Source: Ciona intestinalis
Lineage: Eukaryota; Chordata; Ascidiacea; Phlebobranchia; Cionidae
Direction: 5' to 3'
NCBI RefSeq assembly: GCF_000224145.3
Contig: NC_020177.2
Coordinates: 3,952,965-4,016,964 of the forward strand
DNA: 64,000 bases
Position numbers and translations under genes: made by a program. Below are positions 13,301 through 26,700 of this stretch, piece after piece. The stretch's first letter is position 1; each line of letters begins with the position of its first letter. The notes under the pieces were generated by a model, which saw only the letters and a list, made by a program, of their open reading frames with translations, searched no databases and had not been told where the DNA came from.

Positions 13301-14593
13301 GAACCCCGATATGTCCCCAATCCAATGCCGAGCAATTTCTACAGCACCATGACCCTTGGTAGAAAACCAAGCAACCAGAGCTTACAGTATTCAAGTAGTA
13401 GTGGCTACAGTAGTCAGAACACGACTCCTGCATGCTCGGAAGATACAATCGCTTCACATGGTAAGTTCTTACTTTGTTATTACTATCCTTTCCAAATTCT
13501 GCTAATTTTAGGGAGTCTCATAGAAATTTGTACAGTTGTTCACCTTAAAAATATTTAGTCAGTTTTTCACCTTTAAAAACCAAGATTTTCCAGTTTCTCC
13601 CAATTTTTTTTTACATACTTTAACTTGCATTCATACCCACTGTGCTATACAGCCGTTTTTTAATTATTTGCCATATTTCATACTAAAATCACTCAAATGC
13701 CCACCTTTTCCACAGAAACTGACTATGGAGGATTAGAAGATAGTGAGGAACCAAACAATCCTCAAATACGAAATATTCCCGACTACGAACGTTGGTCCAC
13801 GCTTCCAAGACTACGGGATAATAACCATAGCAACCAACCTAACGGTCGTTCTGCTCCATCGCACAACAGAAGACCTGCTTCCACATCTGGTTATCCAGCC
13901 TCACCTAGTACGTACAACTTGCTTTCAAAAGGATAAAATACAGTCATAAAAAGTAATTATGTAGCAAAAAAGTAGAATACACCACATATAGACTTTAATA
14001 CAAAATTTTTTGAGAAAGCATTGAAAAAATTACACAGAACTAGTAAAAATGTCAAATAAAACAGAAAAGGGATATAGTATCAATTTCTTAATTCTAAGAT
14101 ATTTTGTCACTGTTCAATACTAATCCTAAACTTTTAAATTCCAGTGGTGTCTACTCAAATCAACACACCAGGCACCGCTACTATAAGACGCAAGCCATCT
14201 AGCAAGTTTAACTCAGTTAAACGATCCTCCAACACCCCCAAACCCGTGCTACCACCCACAGTTCCCAGTAATGCTGTTTCCAATCTCATGTCCACCTTCC
14301 AACAGCCTTCTCGTGACAGTCTATACAGACAGAACTCAACATATAATAATAATAACAATAATAATGAAGGTTCTGCAGTTGATTCAATGTATAGTGAGCA
14401 GTATGACCATTCTTGTGTAGCTAAAGATTTAACTCTCAAATTCCAAAGTTCTGACGCTCGGGACGGTTCACTTACCCCCACCCAGACCCCGACTGATATG
14501 AACTGCACCCCGAATGGTTTTCATCATGATGTCACATATTTTCCGGGAATGCAGCCAATTCCTGGTGTAACACCTTTGACCTCTCGTGATTAA
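7309..14593 (+). CDS. MTSS1: MTSS1 (MIM/ABBA-type I-BAR protein), 5'-truncated by the window
   Basis: Thirteen exons encode 796 residues and a stop; the first exon opens in phase 1, so the start codon is upstream of the window. MTSS1 proteins bend membranes through an IMD (I-BAR) dimer and regulate cortical actin and endocytosis. The sequence shows the IMD signature IGSALTRICVRQKMMENKLK, the EEWKKVANQLEKDHAKDYKK helix, the serine-rich block with SSDSRSSGSLTHNS, the motif ARLSSVSSHDSGF, a proline-rich stretch and the SLQYSSSSGYSSQNTTP block. All introns are GT-AG and exon phases agree throughout. The protein ends in PGVTPLTSRD with no recognisable C-terminal WH2 motif, which human MTSS1 and its paralogue MTSS2 carry. 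The single tunicate gene is presumably equally related to both human paralogues, so the symbol names the family. Confidence 0.9.
8250..8308 (-). repeat. Dispersed repeat: SINE-tail fragment
   Basis: It has GGGTGAGGTC, then GGGATTTAGGCCAGACTTAG and CCCATTACC: the same module as at 10366, inverted. Confidence 0.55.
8647..10489 (+). other. Long MTSS1 intron without supported genes
   Basis: This 1.84-kb intron has GT (8647) and AG (10488-10489) borders. It contains AT-rich sequence and one dispersed-repeat tail fragment at about 10366-10424. A 116-codon ORF at 8774-9124 has no recognisable family and biased AT-rich composition; I do not annotate it as a gene. Confidence 0.7.
10366..10424 (+). 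repeat. Dispersed repeat: SINE-tail fragment
   Basis: It carries AATGGGCCAATCCTGGCC and CTAAATCCTAGGA, then GACCTCACC. This is a recurring module, here in the plus orientation inside an MTSS1 intron. Confidence 0.55.
10953..14593 (+). other. MTSS1: MTSS1 exons encoding the Ser-rich and Pro-rich C-terminal half
   Basis: Exons: 10953-11050, 11266-11347, 11615-11854, 12161-12302, 12677-13078, 13251-13460, 13716-13907 and 14145-14593. The region is low in complexity and probably unstructured: Ser runs, RKSSVCS, SVSSHDSGF, and Pro stretches such as PPLPPPPTT and EALPPPPPE that could bind SH3 or EVH1 partners. TATIRRKPSSK in the last exon matches vertebrate MTSS1. An Asn run is encoded by an AAT/AAC microsatellite near 14341-14366 and may vary in length. 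The stop is TAA at 14591-14593. Confidence 0.85.
12367..12600 (-). mobile_element. tRNA-derived SINE candidate, near full length
   Basis: On the minus strand the element starts near 12600 with a tRNA-like head: TGGCTTAGTGGG resembles a pol III A box and GGGCTCGATACC a diverged B box. The body includes a segment ending CCCAGTGATCA, and the tail has a GGCCAATTTTGG segment and GACCTCATTCACATAGAATAG at the far end. The tail matches many fragments elsewhere in the window. It lies within an MTSS1 intron. Confidence 0.55.
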
Positions 14594-16193
14594 CATATGG
14601 GGTTCTTGCTCCAGTGCATTTTATGCCAGGCTTTGTCTGTCCTATCATGGATAACTCTCGCATACAATGAGGTCACCAATTGATGATGTCATGAGCCTCT
14701 GATCCATGCGCAGCAGAGGAGAATTGTAAATATCTGCTTCTTTTGAAATCAAAACTGGTTTAAGCTGGCTTCAAGTGGTTCTGGTAACCAAGACTGTTTA
14801 AACTCTCAGTGTTTCCAATCGCTTTCTGATTCGGTGCTCCTACAACTTGGTGCTAGAGTTTGCAAAAATCTCCTGGCAACACATATGTTAAATTGTGGCT
14901 GTTACACTTGGTATAGCCAAACTCCAGTTTGCCTTATTACATTTAAGCACAATGATTCTGCAGCTGTAACAGGCTACAGTACTGTTTCGCAACATGATTG
15001 ATTGTAACATCAACCTCTGATATATATTGTAACTAATCACAATATCGCTTCATTGCGGCCCGTGTTATTGAACTGCCGTACTTGATATTAATTGTGTAGG
15101 ATTCTTAAGAATTGTTTTACCTTTCCAAACCTTCTGTTTGAAATGAATTTTAATTTCTTCTCTTTCCCTTTCTGTGTCTTCGTACTTTTAGCGTTTTCGC
15201 TGCCTGTGATGTCACAGTTACTGACATCATCAGAGAGAAGACTGAGCTCTATTAGTTTGAGTACAGATTTTATTTCCTAGTACAATCGTCTTCTAAGTTA
15301 TTCTATGTAAATATCCCCGTGTGTTCTCTCATTGCCACGACATCGGATCAAAAGTGGGAAAATTTATCTGACGTAATCACCTTTTTTGCTTTTTCTTTTT
15401 GCTTCTCGTGCTAGTAACGCGGTACCACGCAGCGGTGTCGAAATAAATTGAATTACTTTCAATTGTGACCTGTTTAAAAAATGTATTCATGATGGTTCTG
15501 ATAGAAAACTAAGAATTTGCAGTTAGAATAATTTGTTGTGTTTTCACTAACACATGTATAAAACAAGGTTATCTAATTTTAGGTCTAAAGTTTTTTGTTT
15601 AATAGTGTAATATGCAATGTTTTAGGTCAGATCAGTATGTACTAAGTTAAAATAAAGATTTATTAGAACCAAGATCAAAAAAAGCTATGTAAAATATAAA
15701 TATGCGATGTGTGCAATATATGTCTCCCAGCAGGAAGATATCTGCAGCAAAATCTTATTCTCAAATCAGTTCATTACGTTAAAATAATATTAAAATACTT
15801 TGTGGGGACCAAAAGTTGTTTCGGCAAGATATACCGAAAACACTAGATTTATAGACGCCGCTCCCGAAAGTTTTCTGTTTGTTTACGCAGTAGTTTAAAC
15901 TTTGATTCTTCAAGATAAAAAATGTTTACAGTTAGAAAATATAAATACCTAGACAATATTTAAGTGATTAGCAGTTAGTTTTATTAATATTTGTATAACA
16001 GCTTGTTCGTGTATTCGCCTTGGCGATCCGTAATTGCTTATCTGTTATGATTTGAATTTTGAATAAACAAACAGTGTACGGCGCGCATTCCTTTACTCTA
16101 ACCGGTACAGTTTTGTTTTTTCTAAGTAAAACAGATCAACTACAGCTATTAGGTGTCGTGGCTATGGTGTGACAAGTTTGGATTAACATAAAA
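14594..16193 (+). other. MTSS1 3'UTR and MTSS1-AFDN intergenic region
   Basis: Candidate MTSS1 polyadenylation signals AATAAA lie at 15442-15447, 15651-15656 and 16062-16067; the first two are the more likely ends. The AFDN start codon is at 16194, and several AG dinucleotides after pyrimidine-poor sequence precede it (for example around 16140-16151). A spliced-leader acceptor is possible there, as tunicates use trans-splicing, but nothing in the sequence proves it. A pyrimidine-rich tract ending in TTTTAG at about 15190 resembles a splice acceptor, but the reading after it is short and unfamiliar. Confidence 0.55.
15651..15656 (+). terminator. Candidate MTSS1 poly(A) signal AATAAA
   Basis: A canonical hexamer about 1.06 kb after the MTSS1 stop. 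An alternative hexamer at 15442-15447 would give a shorter 3'UTR. Confidence 0.4.
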
Positions 16194-17736
16194 ATGGATA
16201 AAGAGCGCAAGAAATTATACAGTCTGGTTAAACAGTGGAATGAGAGTCGACTGGATTTGTTTTGCATTTCTGACCCTAGTGAGGTAAAACCTGTTCTTTA
16301 TTTGCTAATTTTACTAAGAGAATCAGCTCTATAAACCCTTTTTTTGCCAAATTTTCTTTAAAAATGTGTTTATTTTTAGGTTGTAAACCTTCTTGTAGTA
16401 TGGAAGTCCTATTTAAATGTTTTAATTTTGACTACATTGAATTTAAAAAGTAACAATAACATTTTACTTATAATTAAGGCTTATTTTGTTTACTAATGTG
16501 TAACTTTCCTATGTTGTCACTTCCGGAATCTTCTGTTACTTATTACAGAAACTTGAATTTCACGGCGTGATCAGATTTTATCACCAAGACTCCACTAATA
16601 ACGGGAAATATGCCACGAAATGTGTGCGAGTGTCAAGCACAGCTTGTACAGTGGACGTTATCATTACTTTGGCCGAGAAATTTCGCTCTGACATGAGAAT
16701 GTTGACCAAACCTAAATATGGGTTGTATGAAGTACATGTAGATGGAGGTACGTAGGATGTGGAAAGGTTGTTGTGCATTTTGTATTGAGCGTTTTTATAT
16801 CTTTTTTGTGCATATTGTCACTGACCATCTTATCAATTTTCGGTGGTAATAACACCCTCTATGAATTCATGAAAAAGTAAACAATGCTATACCGCCTAAT
16901 GCGAGACATATTGTCTGGAAATTCACAATCCAAGACATTAGTCAACGGGTTGGCCAGGACTTACTTTCATTATAAAACTTTGGAATATATTACAACATTC
17001 TTGGTAATTTAACAACTGATTTCAGGTACTGAATGCCAAATAAAAAGAGAATGGTTTTAGTAACTTTGAAAATGAAAGTTTTTGTTGCTATATATAAACA
17101 GTTCAGTGTTTGTGACCCTTTTTATAACTAACGAGTTTTTTTTCTTTATAGACACCAGGAAGTTAAAAGATGATGAGAAACCACTGTTGGTTCAACTTAA
17201 CTGGGTTCATGATGACAGAGAGGGGAGGTTTCTTTTGAGGAATGAAGATAATAAGGGACCGGTATGTAACTTTTAGTGTATGTATATGGTAGGGCCTATA
17301 GTACATGTTGTTTTTATAAATGTAAAAAATTAACATTCTGATCTAGATGTCACGTGCTTCAGGGTGATAATATGTGGGTATTTTGGCTCATTTTGTAGCA
17401 GATAGTATTTCATGTAAAGTGGTATAACTTAAACAGATTTTATATTATAGGTCAAAAGGCCCTATATTATATATTTTTTTATTTTGCTAAATACCCTTAT
17501 CAAAAATGCAGCAAGAGCATTTTTCTGACTGCACCACTTTTGATTAAATTATTATTTTCCCTTGTTAGGTTCAAGTCGGTGTTGGTTTATATGATGAAAG
17601 TGAGGACACAATAAAAGGATTCAAACTCACTCGGAATCTCACTAAGAGGGAAAAGAAACAGCAACGAAAAAACAAAAAACTTAACAACATTCAGAAGAAA
17701 AATACTGAAGATGAAACAAATACGAACACCACTGAG
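16194..17736 (+). other. AFDN: AFDN exons 1-4: first Ras-association domain
   Basis: Exons: 16194-16283, 16549-16747, 17152-17261, 17569-17736. The segment LEFHGVIRFYHQDSTNNGKY opens RA1 and FATKC-like YATKCVRVSSTACTVDVI gives the ubiquitin-like beta-grasp strands. KYGLYEVHVDGD and KPLLVQLNWVHDDREGRF close it. RA1 of afadin binds GTP-loaded Ras and Rap1. Exon 4 ends in a Lys-rich stretch (REKKQQRKNKK) like that after RA1 in vertebrates. Confidence 0.93.
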
Positions 17737-20700
17737 GTTGGTGGTTGTCTTGTTATACTTGGTTTTCATAGGATGGTTGATTGTAGGCTTTGTATATTTA
17801 TTTGAGGTTAGGTCTATTGCCGTGGGTGCTTGGCTGTGTTTAGTTCAGTTACTGCTGTTTAAGTCTCACATTTAAGATTGAAAATGTAAAAGCTGATATC
17901 AGGTTATCATTTTAAAGATTTTTAATTTATTTGGGTTAAGATAAATAAATATAAACTTTTAAAATTATAGATAATTATTCGAAATAGTAACCAGGATTTT
18001 TAGTTACTAACTGCAGAGCTGTGATGAAATATTTTTTAAAAGTTGAACTAGTATGTACTATGTAGGTATATTGAGAGTAGAGTTACGGTAGTTACGAGAC
18101 CATTTAAATCTTGATTATATTTCATTTAATTGCTTTGTTATCAGATTTCACTTATTGTTACAGAAGTTCTTCTATTAGGAATTCAACTGTGATTATCTGT
18201 GTTTGATTTTGTGATATATATATACTTGCAGAGTCAAAGTTTAATGTATTAAACTCATTAATTAATGGGGTTCCTCATTTTTGACAACAATGAGTGTAGC
18301 TGTATTTTATCAATGTCACCTCAGATTTACTTTAAATTTTAAAAAATCTATCAATAAACAGATTTCTGCTGTAAAACATCTTTACAACCAAGTACCTGAA
18401 TCTACTTTCACACGAACGGTTTCGAACCCGGAAGCTGTGATGAAGAAACGACGAGAACAGAAGATGCAGAAGAGAGGGGGTAAGCACGTTGGTGTGATTG
18501 TGATAATTAGAGAGTAAATTGTCAGAAACAATACAGGGTTTTCCAAAAGTTGTAACATACAGTTTTAGGAGATTTAATGCACGTGTTGATGCAAGTTGTA
18601 CAGATTTCTAGCATCTTCTATGATTAAGAAAATTGATATTTAATTGTATTTTTATAAAAATTTATATTTATATGTGATTTCTAGTAGGACACACTGTATA
18701 CGCAAAACCAGTAACCTGATTAAGTTTTTCCCTTAAATATTTTGAGACTTGTCTCTGGTCTGCCTGTGCTAAGCATTTATTGTCACCTCTGTTTATAAGT
18801 GATGACATGTGGCTGCATTCCCTCCTCTAACATGATGACAAGTTCAAACTTTTAATTACTCTTGCCTACACATACCCAAATTTTGAAACCTTTTATAATA
18901 TAGTCAATATGTTCCAGCGGACATTCTAAAAATCTACGGTGACAGTCTTAACCCAGAGATCCCATACAAGTCATTACTGTTGCTCCCTAGTGATAAAACA
19001 GATGTTGTGGTCCGAGATGCTCTTGATAAATACGGACTTGAAAAAGAGTCTTCCTCAGATTACAACATCATTAAGGTAAAATGAAGATTACTACTTTTTA
19101 AAGTTTTGTTTAATATTTTTATTGGTTTGACAGTTTGCATGTTCACTGTCAGTTTTATCTATGATGCAACCATGCAAGCCTCAAATTTAAGTTATGGAGC
19201 AATCAGACCTATGTTATTGGTCTCTGTCACTCTATCCATGACATATTTTTACCCTTAAAATGAAAGTATCCTCAATTATAGGAAAATTAAGTTTTAAGCT
19301 TTAATTTTTTACAATGTCGCACAAGATTTGAATAAAAAACATGACATGTATGTGTGTGTTTTTACAGATTGTACTTCCCCCGGGTTCGAAACCTGAGGAA
19401 TGTTTTGAGGGGGGTTGGGGTCGTGAAGTGGCATTAGACAGCGACGAGTGTCCACTGACTGTCATGAAAAACTGGCAACCCCACCAAGGTATGTTGTACC
19501 ATACAGAATAAGTTTTATACCATATGTTAACTCCTATGTCCTATTGAATGCGTTGACTTGGGACATCACCCATATAAAATAGAATGACATTATTCACACA
19601 TAACTTATAAAGCTGTTAATGTTTGTAAAAACGAAATAAAATAAACACTTTCTCACGTTGTTACAGAGTTGTATAAAACAGAATACTCGTGTTGTAATGT
19701 ATGTCGTTTTCCTGTCAGACGATGATCAAACAAGTTACATTCCTAAATGAAGAAATGACAGCGTTTTGTCCTAGCCTAGTTACAACCGTAGACCAAATAC
19801 ATGCCCCTACTATTTAAAACCTCATATTTGCCTTCATGTAACAAACATATTACTCTCATATAAGGTGCATAATAACATGTATATAAAACACAGGAACCCT
19901 GGTTTTCCAACTACGGAAACAACCACAGCGTATGAACGCTTCAAAGTTAAAATCATCCATTCGTAAACCTTCCGTTCAATCGACCGATCGCCAGTCAATG
20001 TCAGATAGTGATGTGAGTATTTAATACATGAATTGTTACACCATTTATTATAATGATATTGGTATTTAATACATGAACTGTTATACTACTTATTGTTAAG
20101 TTGAGCTAATAGACCAACTCTTATCTAACAAAATAGCACCCTTGGAGTGCTGTGCGATGACCTCACCCATATAGAATATAATTAATCTATTTTGCTTAGA
20201 AATGTTTTAAAATAAGACTCATGGCTCTTGGTGTAAACAAAACAGTTAGCTGAATAGTTTCACATGGAGATTTATTAGTTTTACGACCATACACCATAGC
20301 CAATAAAATTAGAAGCCCACTTTGTGCCTATTATCTAGCTAGTGTAAGACTTCACGTCGTAACTGCTTCAATAAAACTTTATTTCACAATAATGACATTG
20401 TTACAAAACTGTCATCGCCATAGTTGTATTTTACACATTTTCCCATTGTAAAACTAGATAGTTTTCTTTATTTAATATAAAATGATATACCCGTGTGCTC
20501 ACAACTTTAAAAGAATATTGTCAAATGTTAAAAACAAGGTTATAAAATTAGGGATATTATGTACTAATGGCATCCATCTTACCCAACTGTAATATATAAT
20601 TTTTTTGGTAAAATTTCAGGCAAAATCTGAAGAGATATCTCGTTACTCACATCCTGATTCAAGTGAACGACAGAAAAGAGAAAATACAAAGAAACAGCTG

Positions 20701-23700
20701 GTGACCCCACCCAAGCTGTTACAGTTATCTAAATGTAAGTTTAACTGTAAAAATGCTATTTGAATTTGAATAAGAAACTGACAATGTCTTTTTCTTCGGA
20801 AAGTTATATTTTATAGAATACAAGTCATTAGACTCGATTTTCGTCGGTTGCGTATTTTGTAGCACTTATTTTTAACTGTTATTTCTTTATGAGAGTTTCC
20901 CATTTTATGAACAATCGATAAGCGTCAGATTCGTGATATTTATTACAGTTATTTAACATTCAAAAGTTTTCATTACTTATATTGTTTTTTATTTCTTTGT
21001 CAAATTTTAAAGCTTTTTTTAACAACTATACAAAGACTAAAACTTTACAGGGTAATTCAATTGCATTTATATATATTTGCATTTACCTAAGCATTATCTT
21101 AAGATTTATAAAATACTTGTTCCACACAGCCCATGACAGTTGGATAGTCCACCCCATATCCCCCAATGTAACAGAGGTTGGTTGTAATCAACATAATGCA
21201 AAGTATGGACAGTTCATTCAACTACATCCAGCACCTGAGTTATACCCAGCACACTGTGTTATTACTAACATGGATGGTGTGGTAACGGTAAGAGAAACGC
21301 TGGACTTTTCTAATAAAATTTATATAACAGTTACTATAGAATTAGTGTAAAACTTTTCGAAGCAGTTTTTACAAAAAAAAAGCTTTAAACAGCCAGGAAT
21401 GCCACATTTTAAAAAGAACTTGTCTGTTTTTTATTTTCCCTGTTTTAAAAGGTGAAAAAACTATTTACCTTCTTTTTTACTTTTGCTATAAACCGGTAAT
21501 ACTACAGTAATTTTGTCTCTATAAATAAAAACTTTATTTTATAAAACTATATTATTAGTCCCCATTTTCCTATGTAGGTTACACCACACGAGGGCAGTGG
21601 TAAGGTGCTCGTTAATGCGAAATTAATTGAAGAAACAACGATGTTATCGCACGAGGATATTGTTTCCCTTGGAAGACGAACAATGCTTGTGTTTTGTGAT
21701 CCTGGACTTGAAATTGCTGTAAGTAAACTATCATTGTAGTGTGGTGATGGGCAACCATGCTGGGTTACATTCCAGGTCTGTGACTTGCTTCATCATAAGG
21801 CTGTATCCATGTAGAGTAGAATCTTGGTAGAGTTTATATTTCCCCTGCTTTCAGATTTTTGTGTCGGATAATTTTTTAGTCCCCCATCCTAATTTCCCAT
21901 ATTTCCACAGTCAATGGATTGATATTAAACATGTCGTTTTGATTTTTCTTCACAGATACCTGACATTCGTAGGAAAATGGACAGAGTGTCTTCTCTGCTC
22001 TACCCTGAAAAACAACCCCCAAAAAGTGAGTTTTAATTGAAACTTCAACATTAAAATTGGCTGCAATCTGCTACGGATTTTCAACTCTAAATAATAATTT
22101 CTCACTGAAGTTAACAGATATCTTCTCAAAATAATCTATAAAAATCAAAATGTTTACTTATTAAATTCTCTTCACTTTCCAGACATCCAAGGTTCCCCAC
22201 ACAAAACCAATCCAAATAAAAGCAGCCAACAAAGAAATTCTCGTTATGCCGTACCCCCCACACATGAAAATGTAAGTTTTTTTTCTCTGTTTGGTGTCAA
22301 TTTGTTTAAACTGTGTTCTTGAACCGCCGACAAACAAATAGTCACCATATTAGAAATGAAAAAAATTCTAGATAGTTATATAATATGGACGCTTACTCAA
22401 AATATCAAGCATTTATTTCAACTCTCCAACCCTGTGTATTATAAAACATTCCAATTCCATAGTGTTTAAATTAACAAAAAGTTTCCTAAAAGACTTAAAA
22501 TATACAAAACACGTTCTACAATTGTGGTTAACCTCCATGTAACAATGGCTATTATGACATCAGAATGAGAAGCGGAACATAGGCATGGAGCAATACAAAC
22601 CAACTACATCTGAATACCAACAGCGAGGAGCACCTGGAAGGAACAAACTGTATTCACAGAGTGAAACAAGTGGGATGCCCAAGCAAGCTCCTCCATCACT
22701 GCCTGCCAGCATATCTGTTATAAGAGGAGGTATGTGAATTTGTCTGTGTGTGTTTTTTTAGATCTTTTAAAGAATATTTTGTGTGTTTAATACATCGGTA
22801 TTTTAAAAATGCATAGTATATTGATTTATACAATAGAGTTAGTGGGTCGAGAATAAACATGCTTGAAGTTATTTATACTAATGTTATGCTCGGAGAAGCG
22901 GAAATAAATGCAATTAAAAACTGTACGTTACCTGTTGCTGAAATTTGTAACTCAGTGTTAAACTAATCGATAAATTTTATGATATGTATACTTTTATATT
23001 TGTATACAATACTTGGCAATTTGCATGGGTTGGTATGGGGTGTATAAGGCTAGATACCTTTGTATGGTGCGCAATAGAATATCTGTTTAATATAACTTAT
23101 GTTCCTGCTCCCACAAATTATAAATAATCCACTCAGGTGAGAAGCAACTTCTGGAAAACATATTTTCTGTTGGTGGAAATTCTCTTCACTTTAAGTTATC
23201 ACCTTCCTACACAAGTTATCTATTTATTCGAAGCTTGCTTCCTAATTATAACGAAGTGGTTTCTTACTTGGCTCTTATAACTGAGCTATTGGATCATGCT
23301 ATTCAAGTTAGTATATCTACTTTTAAAAAAATTGTTCTTTACTCTATTTTGGCGGTTGTTATAGTGTGGCAGAAGGCATGAGGTGTATGAATACACCATT
23401 TTATCCTGTGTAAAAGGATACACCTGTGTTATAGCCAGACATATTATATGATAACTAGATTTATTAATATTATTGCGTAAGTTGTACCTGATTTTGTTTA
23501 GGCTTTAGGACGTCTCTAAATTTAGGTTTACAGTCCATGCAAGGTTCTGGTGCTACAAATTACCTAACAGACAAAATCCAAGTCTAGCAAATATATAATA
23601 AAATGTATATATTTTGCCTAAATGGGTTCGCCAGTCTTTAATTCAAATAGAATCTACACAAAACTTAATATATTGTCCTTTTGACACTGTCACCCAAGTT

Positions 23701-26700
23701 TTAAGCCCAGAATACCTAACTCCTCCAACCTTTTAGCTACAGAATACACTGATATCCTAGTTTTTTAAAAAATGTCGCACTGGTTTTTACAATAAGACTC
23801 CAGTTATAACTACAGAATGCATGACTCCTCTAAACCCCCTACCTTCTTTCTCACAGTTAAGCTCAACCTCAGTCACAGAACTGGCCTTCTGGATGGCAAA
23901 CTCATCAGAAATCCTCAACTTTATGAGGCAGGACCTGGACTTGTTCCCAGTAACCTCTGTTGCACAGGATAAGTTTGCTAAAGCAGTTCAACTTGCTTTC
24001 AGGTGTTTTATATATATTTGTTAATTTTTTAAATGTGTTTGTGCAACTTTTTGCGCAAATGTCAAACCTAACTGCATTATGTATCGTATAAGAAGACACT
24101 TATGTTATACCTTAACAGTAAGCATAGGGTGCATAAATCTGTGTTTGGTGGTAATGGTATGTAAAAAGATACATGTTATAACTTGAAAGTAAGCATGGGG
24201 TGTATGAATGTGTGTCTGGTGTACAAAAAAAACACCTATGTTATAACTGGACAGTGAGCATAAGATGTCTAAACATCATGTGTGTTTGTTGGACAAAAGA
24301 CACCCTGTTGTATACACATACATATAATAACCCTTCTCTCCACAGACACTTGGTACAATGCATGCAGAGCACCCTGTTTTCACTTATGCCGGCCTTTCTA
24401 TCTGAATCAACAGATGATTTACCTGGTGGGGATACTACTGGGTTGAAACATCAGAAACACAGCAACCAACTTACCATGTGTAAGTAATATGCAACTAACT
24501 TTATTTGTATCTGCTTAACCACACTGTTGTATTACTATTTAGGTATATGCACCACTGTACCAGCTATGAATAAGTTATTTCCAGGGGTCACTAAGAGTAT
24601 ACCAACTTTCCTTAGGGCTTCTGAAGCTGTGTGTATCAAACTTGAAAGGTCGCTGAGAGTATACCAATTTTACGCAAATTACTGCATATAGTATAACATT
24701 AACCATGAGCGGTTGCGGAAAATTTTAGAAGATTGAAGGGGTTGTAGGCAAAAGTTTGTGAAGCTATGACGTAGTGCATCTTTATCCCGAAATTAAACAT
24801 TATTTTTTTCTTTTCCACAGATGACATCCTTCACATGTTATCCTCTGCCATGTCTCTTCTTCGTCGATGCAGAGTAAACGCTGCACTCACAATCCAACTC
24901 TTCTCCCAGCTCTTCCACTCCATCAATATGTGGCTCTTTAACAAACTTGTGAGCAATGACTCCTCTGGGAAGATGTTGTGTTGTAGGGAATGGGGCATCC
25001 GGATCAGGACCAGGCTCGGAATGATTGAAACTTGGGCAGAAAAACAGGTGACGAATTTGTTTAAATATTTTCTGGGAATAATTAGTGTAGTTACGTTGTA
25101 ATCTTTTTGTACAATAAAATTCTAATTAAATTCTTCTGTTTTTGGACGTTTGAATTTTTTTTCTAAACTAAAATGATTTTTTTTAATAATTTTCATTTGT
25201 ACTGTTGTTTTTAGAGATTGAAAAGCCTATTTGCAAGGTAAAACATTCAGAATATCTAGTTTTATGCAAAAGACCAAACGACTATTACCTCCAAGTTTAA
25301 TCAATAAAAGGTATCTTTTTCTTAATTATCAACTTTCTAAACTTCCAGGGTCTTGAACTTGCTGCTGACTGTCATCTTGCCCGCATAACACAAGCCACAC
25401 ACTTGTTACAAGCTCCTAAGCACTCAGCAGATGATATAGCAGCCATTAGTGGCACCTGCTTCAAGTTAAACTCACTCCAACTACAAGCATTACTAAGGAA
25501 CTACCAACCACAGCTCAGTGATGGAGAGAAACAAATATCTCCAGAACTTATCGATAAAGTTGTTTCTGTTGCACAACATTCAGCAGATGAGGTATTATAT
25601 ACATTTTATTTTATCACAGTTACAAGTGTAAATACCATATATACTCAAAAGCACCCTGTATAATAGAATGAGACATGCTTTTATTACCATTTCTTTCCCA
25701 TTTAATAGTAAAGAAAAATATTTACATAAATGTGTAACTGTAGGTTGTAGCACCAACACTCAAGAGAGGTGTTAATTGCAAAAAAACACAATTAAGAAAT
25801 ATGGAATTAATTTGGGTTGTAACAGTATCCCATTTTATCCCACAGTACTAATATCTGATTTCTGCGCCTAATTCCATACATAATTTTTTATCACCTTAAA
25901 ATTTATGCTTCTTCAGCTCACAAAGTCCGATGGTAGGGATGTTGTCCTCAATGAAGATCCGGACCTCCAGCTCCCGTTTCTGCTCCCAGAGGATGGATAC
26001 TCATGTGATGTCCTCCAAGGCGTGCCATCCGGACTCACAGAGTTCATCAACTCATACAGATACGAAGGTAGAAGCATTGAGATATCTTTATTATTATTTT
26101 TAAACAAATTATTGCACAATTACGAAGTATTGAGATATCTTTATTATTATTTTTAAACAAATTATTGCACAATTACGAAGCATTGAGATATCTTTATTAT
26201 TATTTTTAAACAAATTATTGCACAATTACGTTGTGTTGTGTGGTTGATGAAAACACTTAAAAGTTAAGAACAAAATTAAGACAAATTTTAATATAAAATA
26301 CAGTATGAAAGCAGGATTGTTGAGATTGCCTATTCTTGCTTTTTAAACTATTGCAGGAAAGGGTTATAAAAATCCTGCCATACACCAATTTATAAGTAAA
26401 AGTTTGAACGAGTGAATATTCTAAGCAATATGATTTATACCTGTTGGTATGTAAATTGTCTTCTTTTTGACGATGAAATATGATATTCACTTATGTTTTA
26501 TGTATCTAATACAACATACTATACACAGTTGAAGATTTCCAAATAATTTCCGACACTTCTGGTTCATGGACTGTTCATTTCACTCACGCCATGCATCCTA
26601 TTGAACAGGTGGGTTGTTGTTATTTATGTAGGATGTGGCAGTGATGTAAGAATGAATATAATGTGTGTAAGAGGTTATGTTATTATATAAGATATATAAC

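Larger units (their letters stand above)
23137..26608 (+). other. AFDN: AFDN exons 15-21: DIL (dilute) domain
   Basis: Exons: 23137-23306, 23857-24002, 24346-24479, 24821-25047, 25349-25591, 25917-26067, 26529-26608. The helical DIL domain, shared with class V myosin tails, is evident from ELAFWMANSSEILNFMRQD, YDILHMLSSAMSLLRRCRVN, INMWLFNKLV and TCFKLNSLQLQALLRNYQP. The exon 20 donor is followed within 4 nt by a threefold 53-bp tandem repeat. Confidence 0.95.

Noticed and set aside
14155..14508. 117-codon minus-strand ORF
   Set aside because: Antisense shadow of the last MTSS1 exon.
15190..15280. Possible extra MTSS1 terminal exon after a TTTTAG acceptor-like site
   Set aside because: The reading (about 28 codons to a stop) shows no WH2 match and follows an in-frame stop of a well-supported last exon.
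17446..17472. Small palindrome-like sequence in an AFDN intron
   Set aside because: It is short and mostly TA-rich (TATATTATAGG and CCTATATTATATA), within chance expectation for AT-rich introns.
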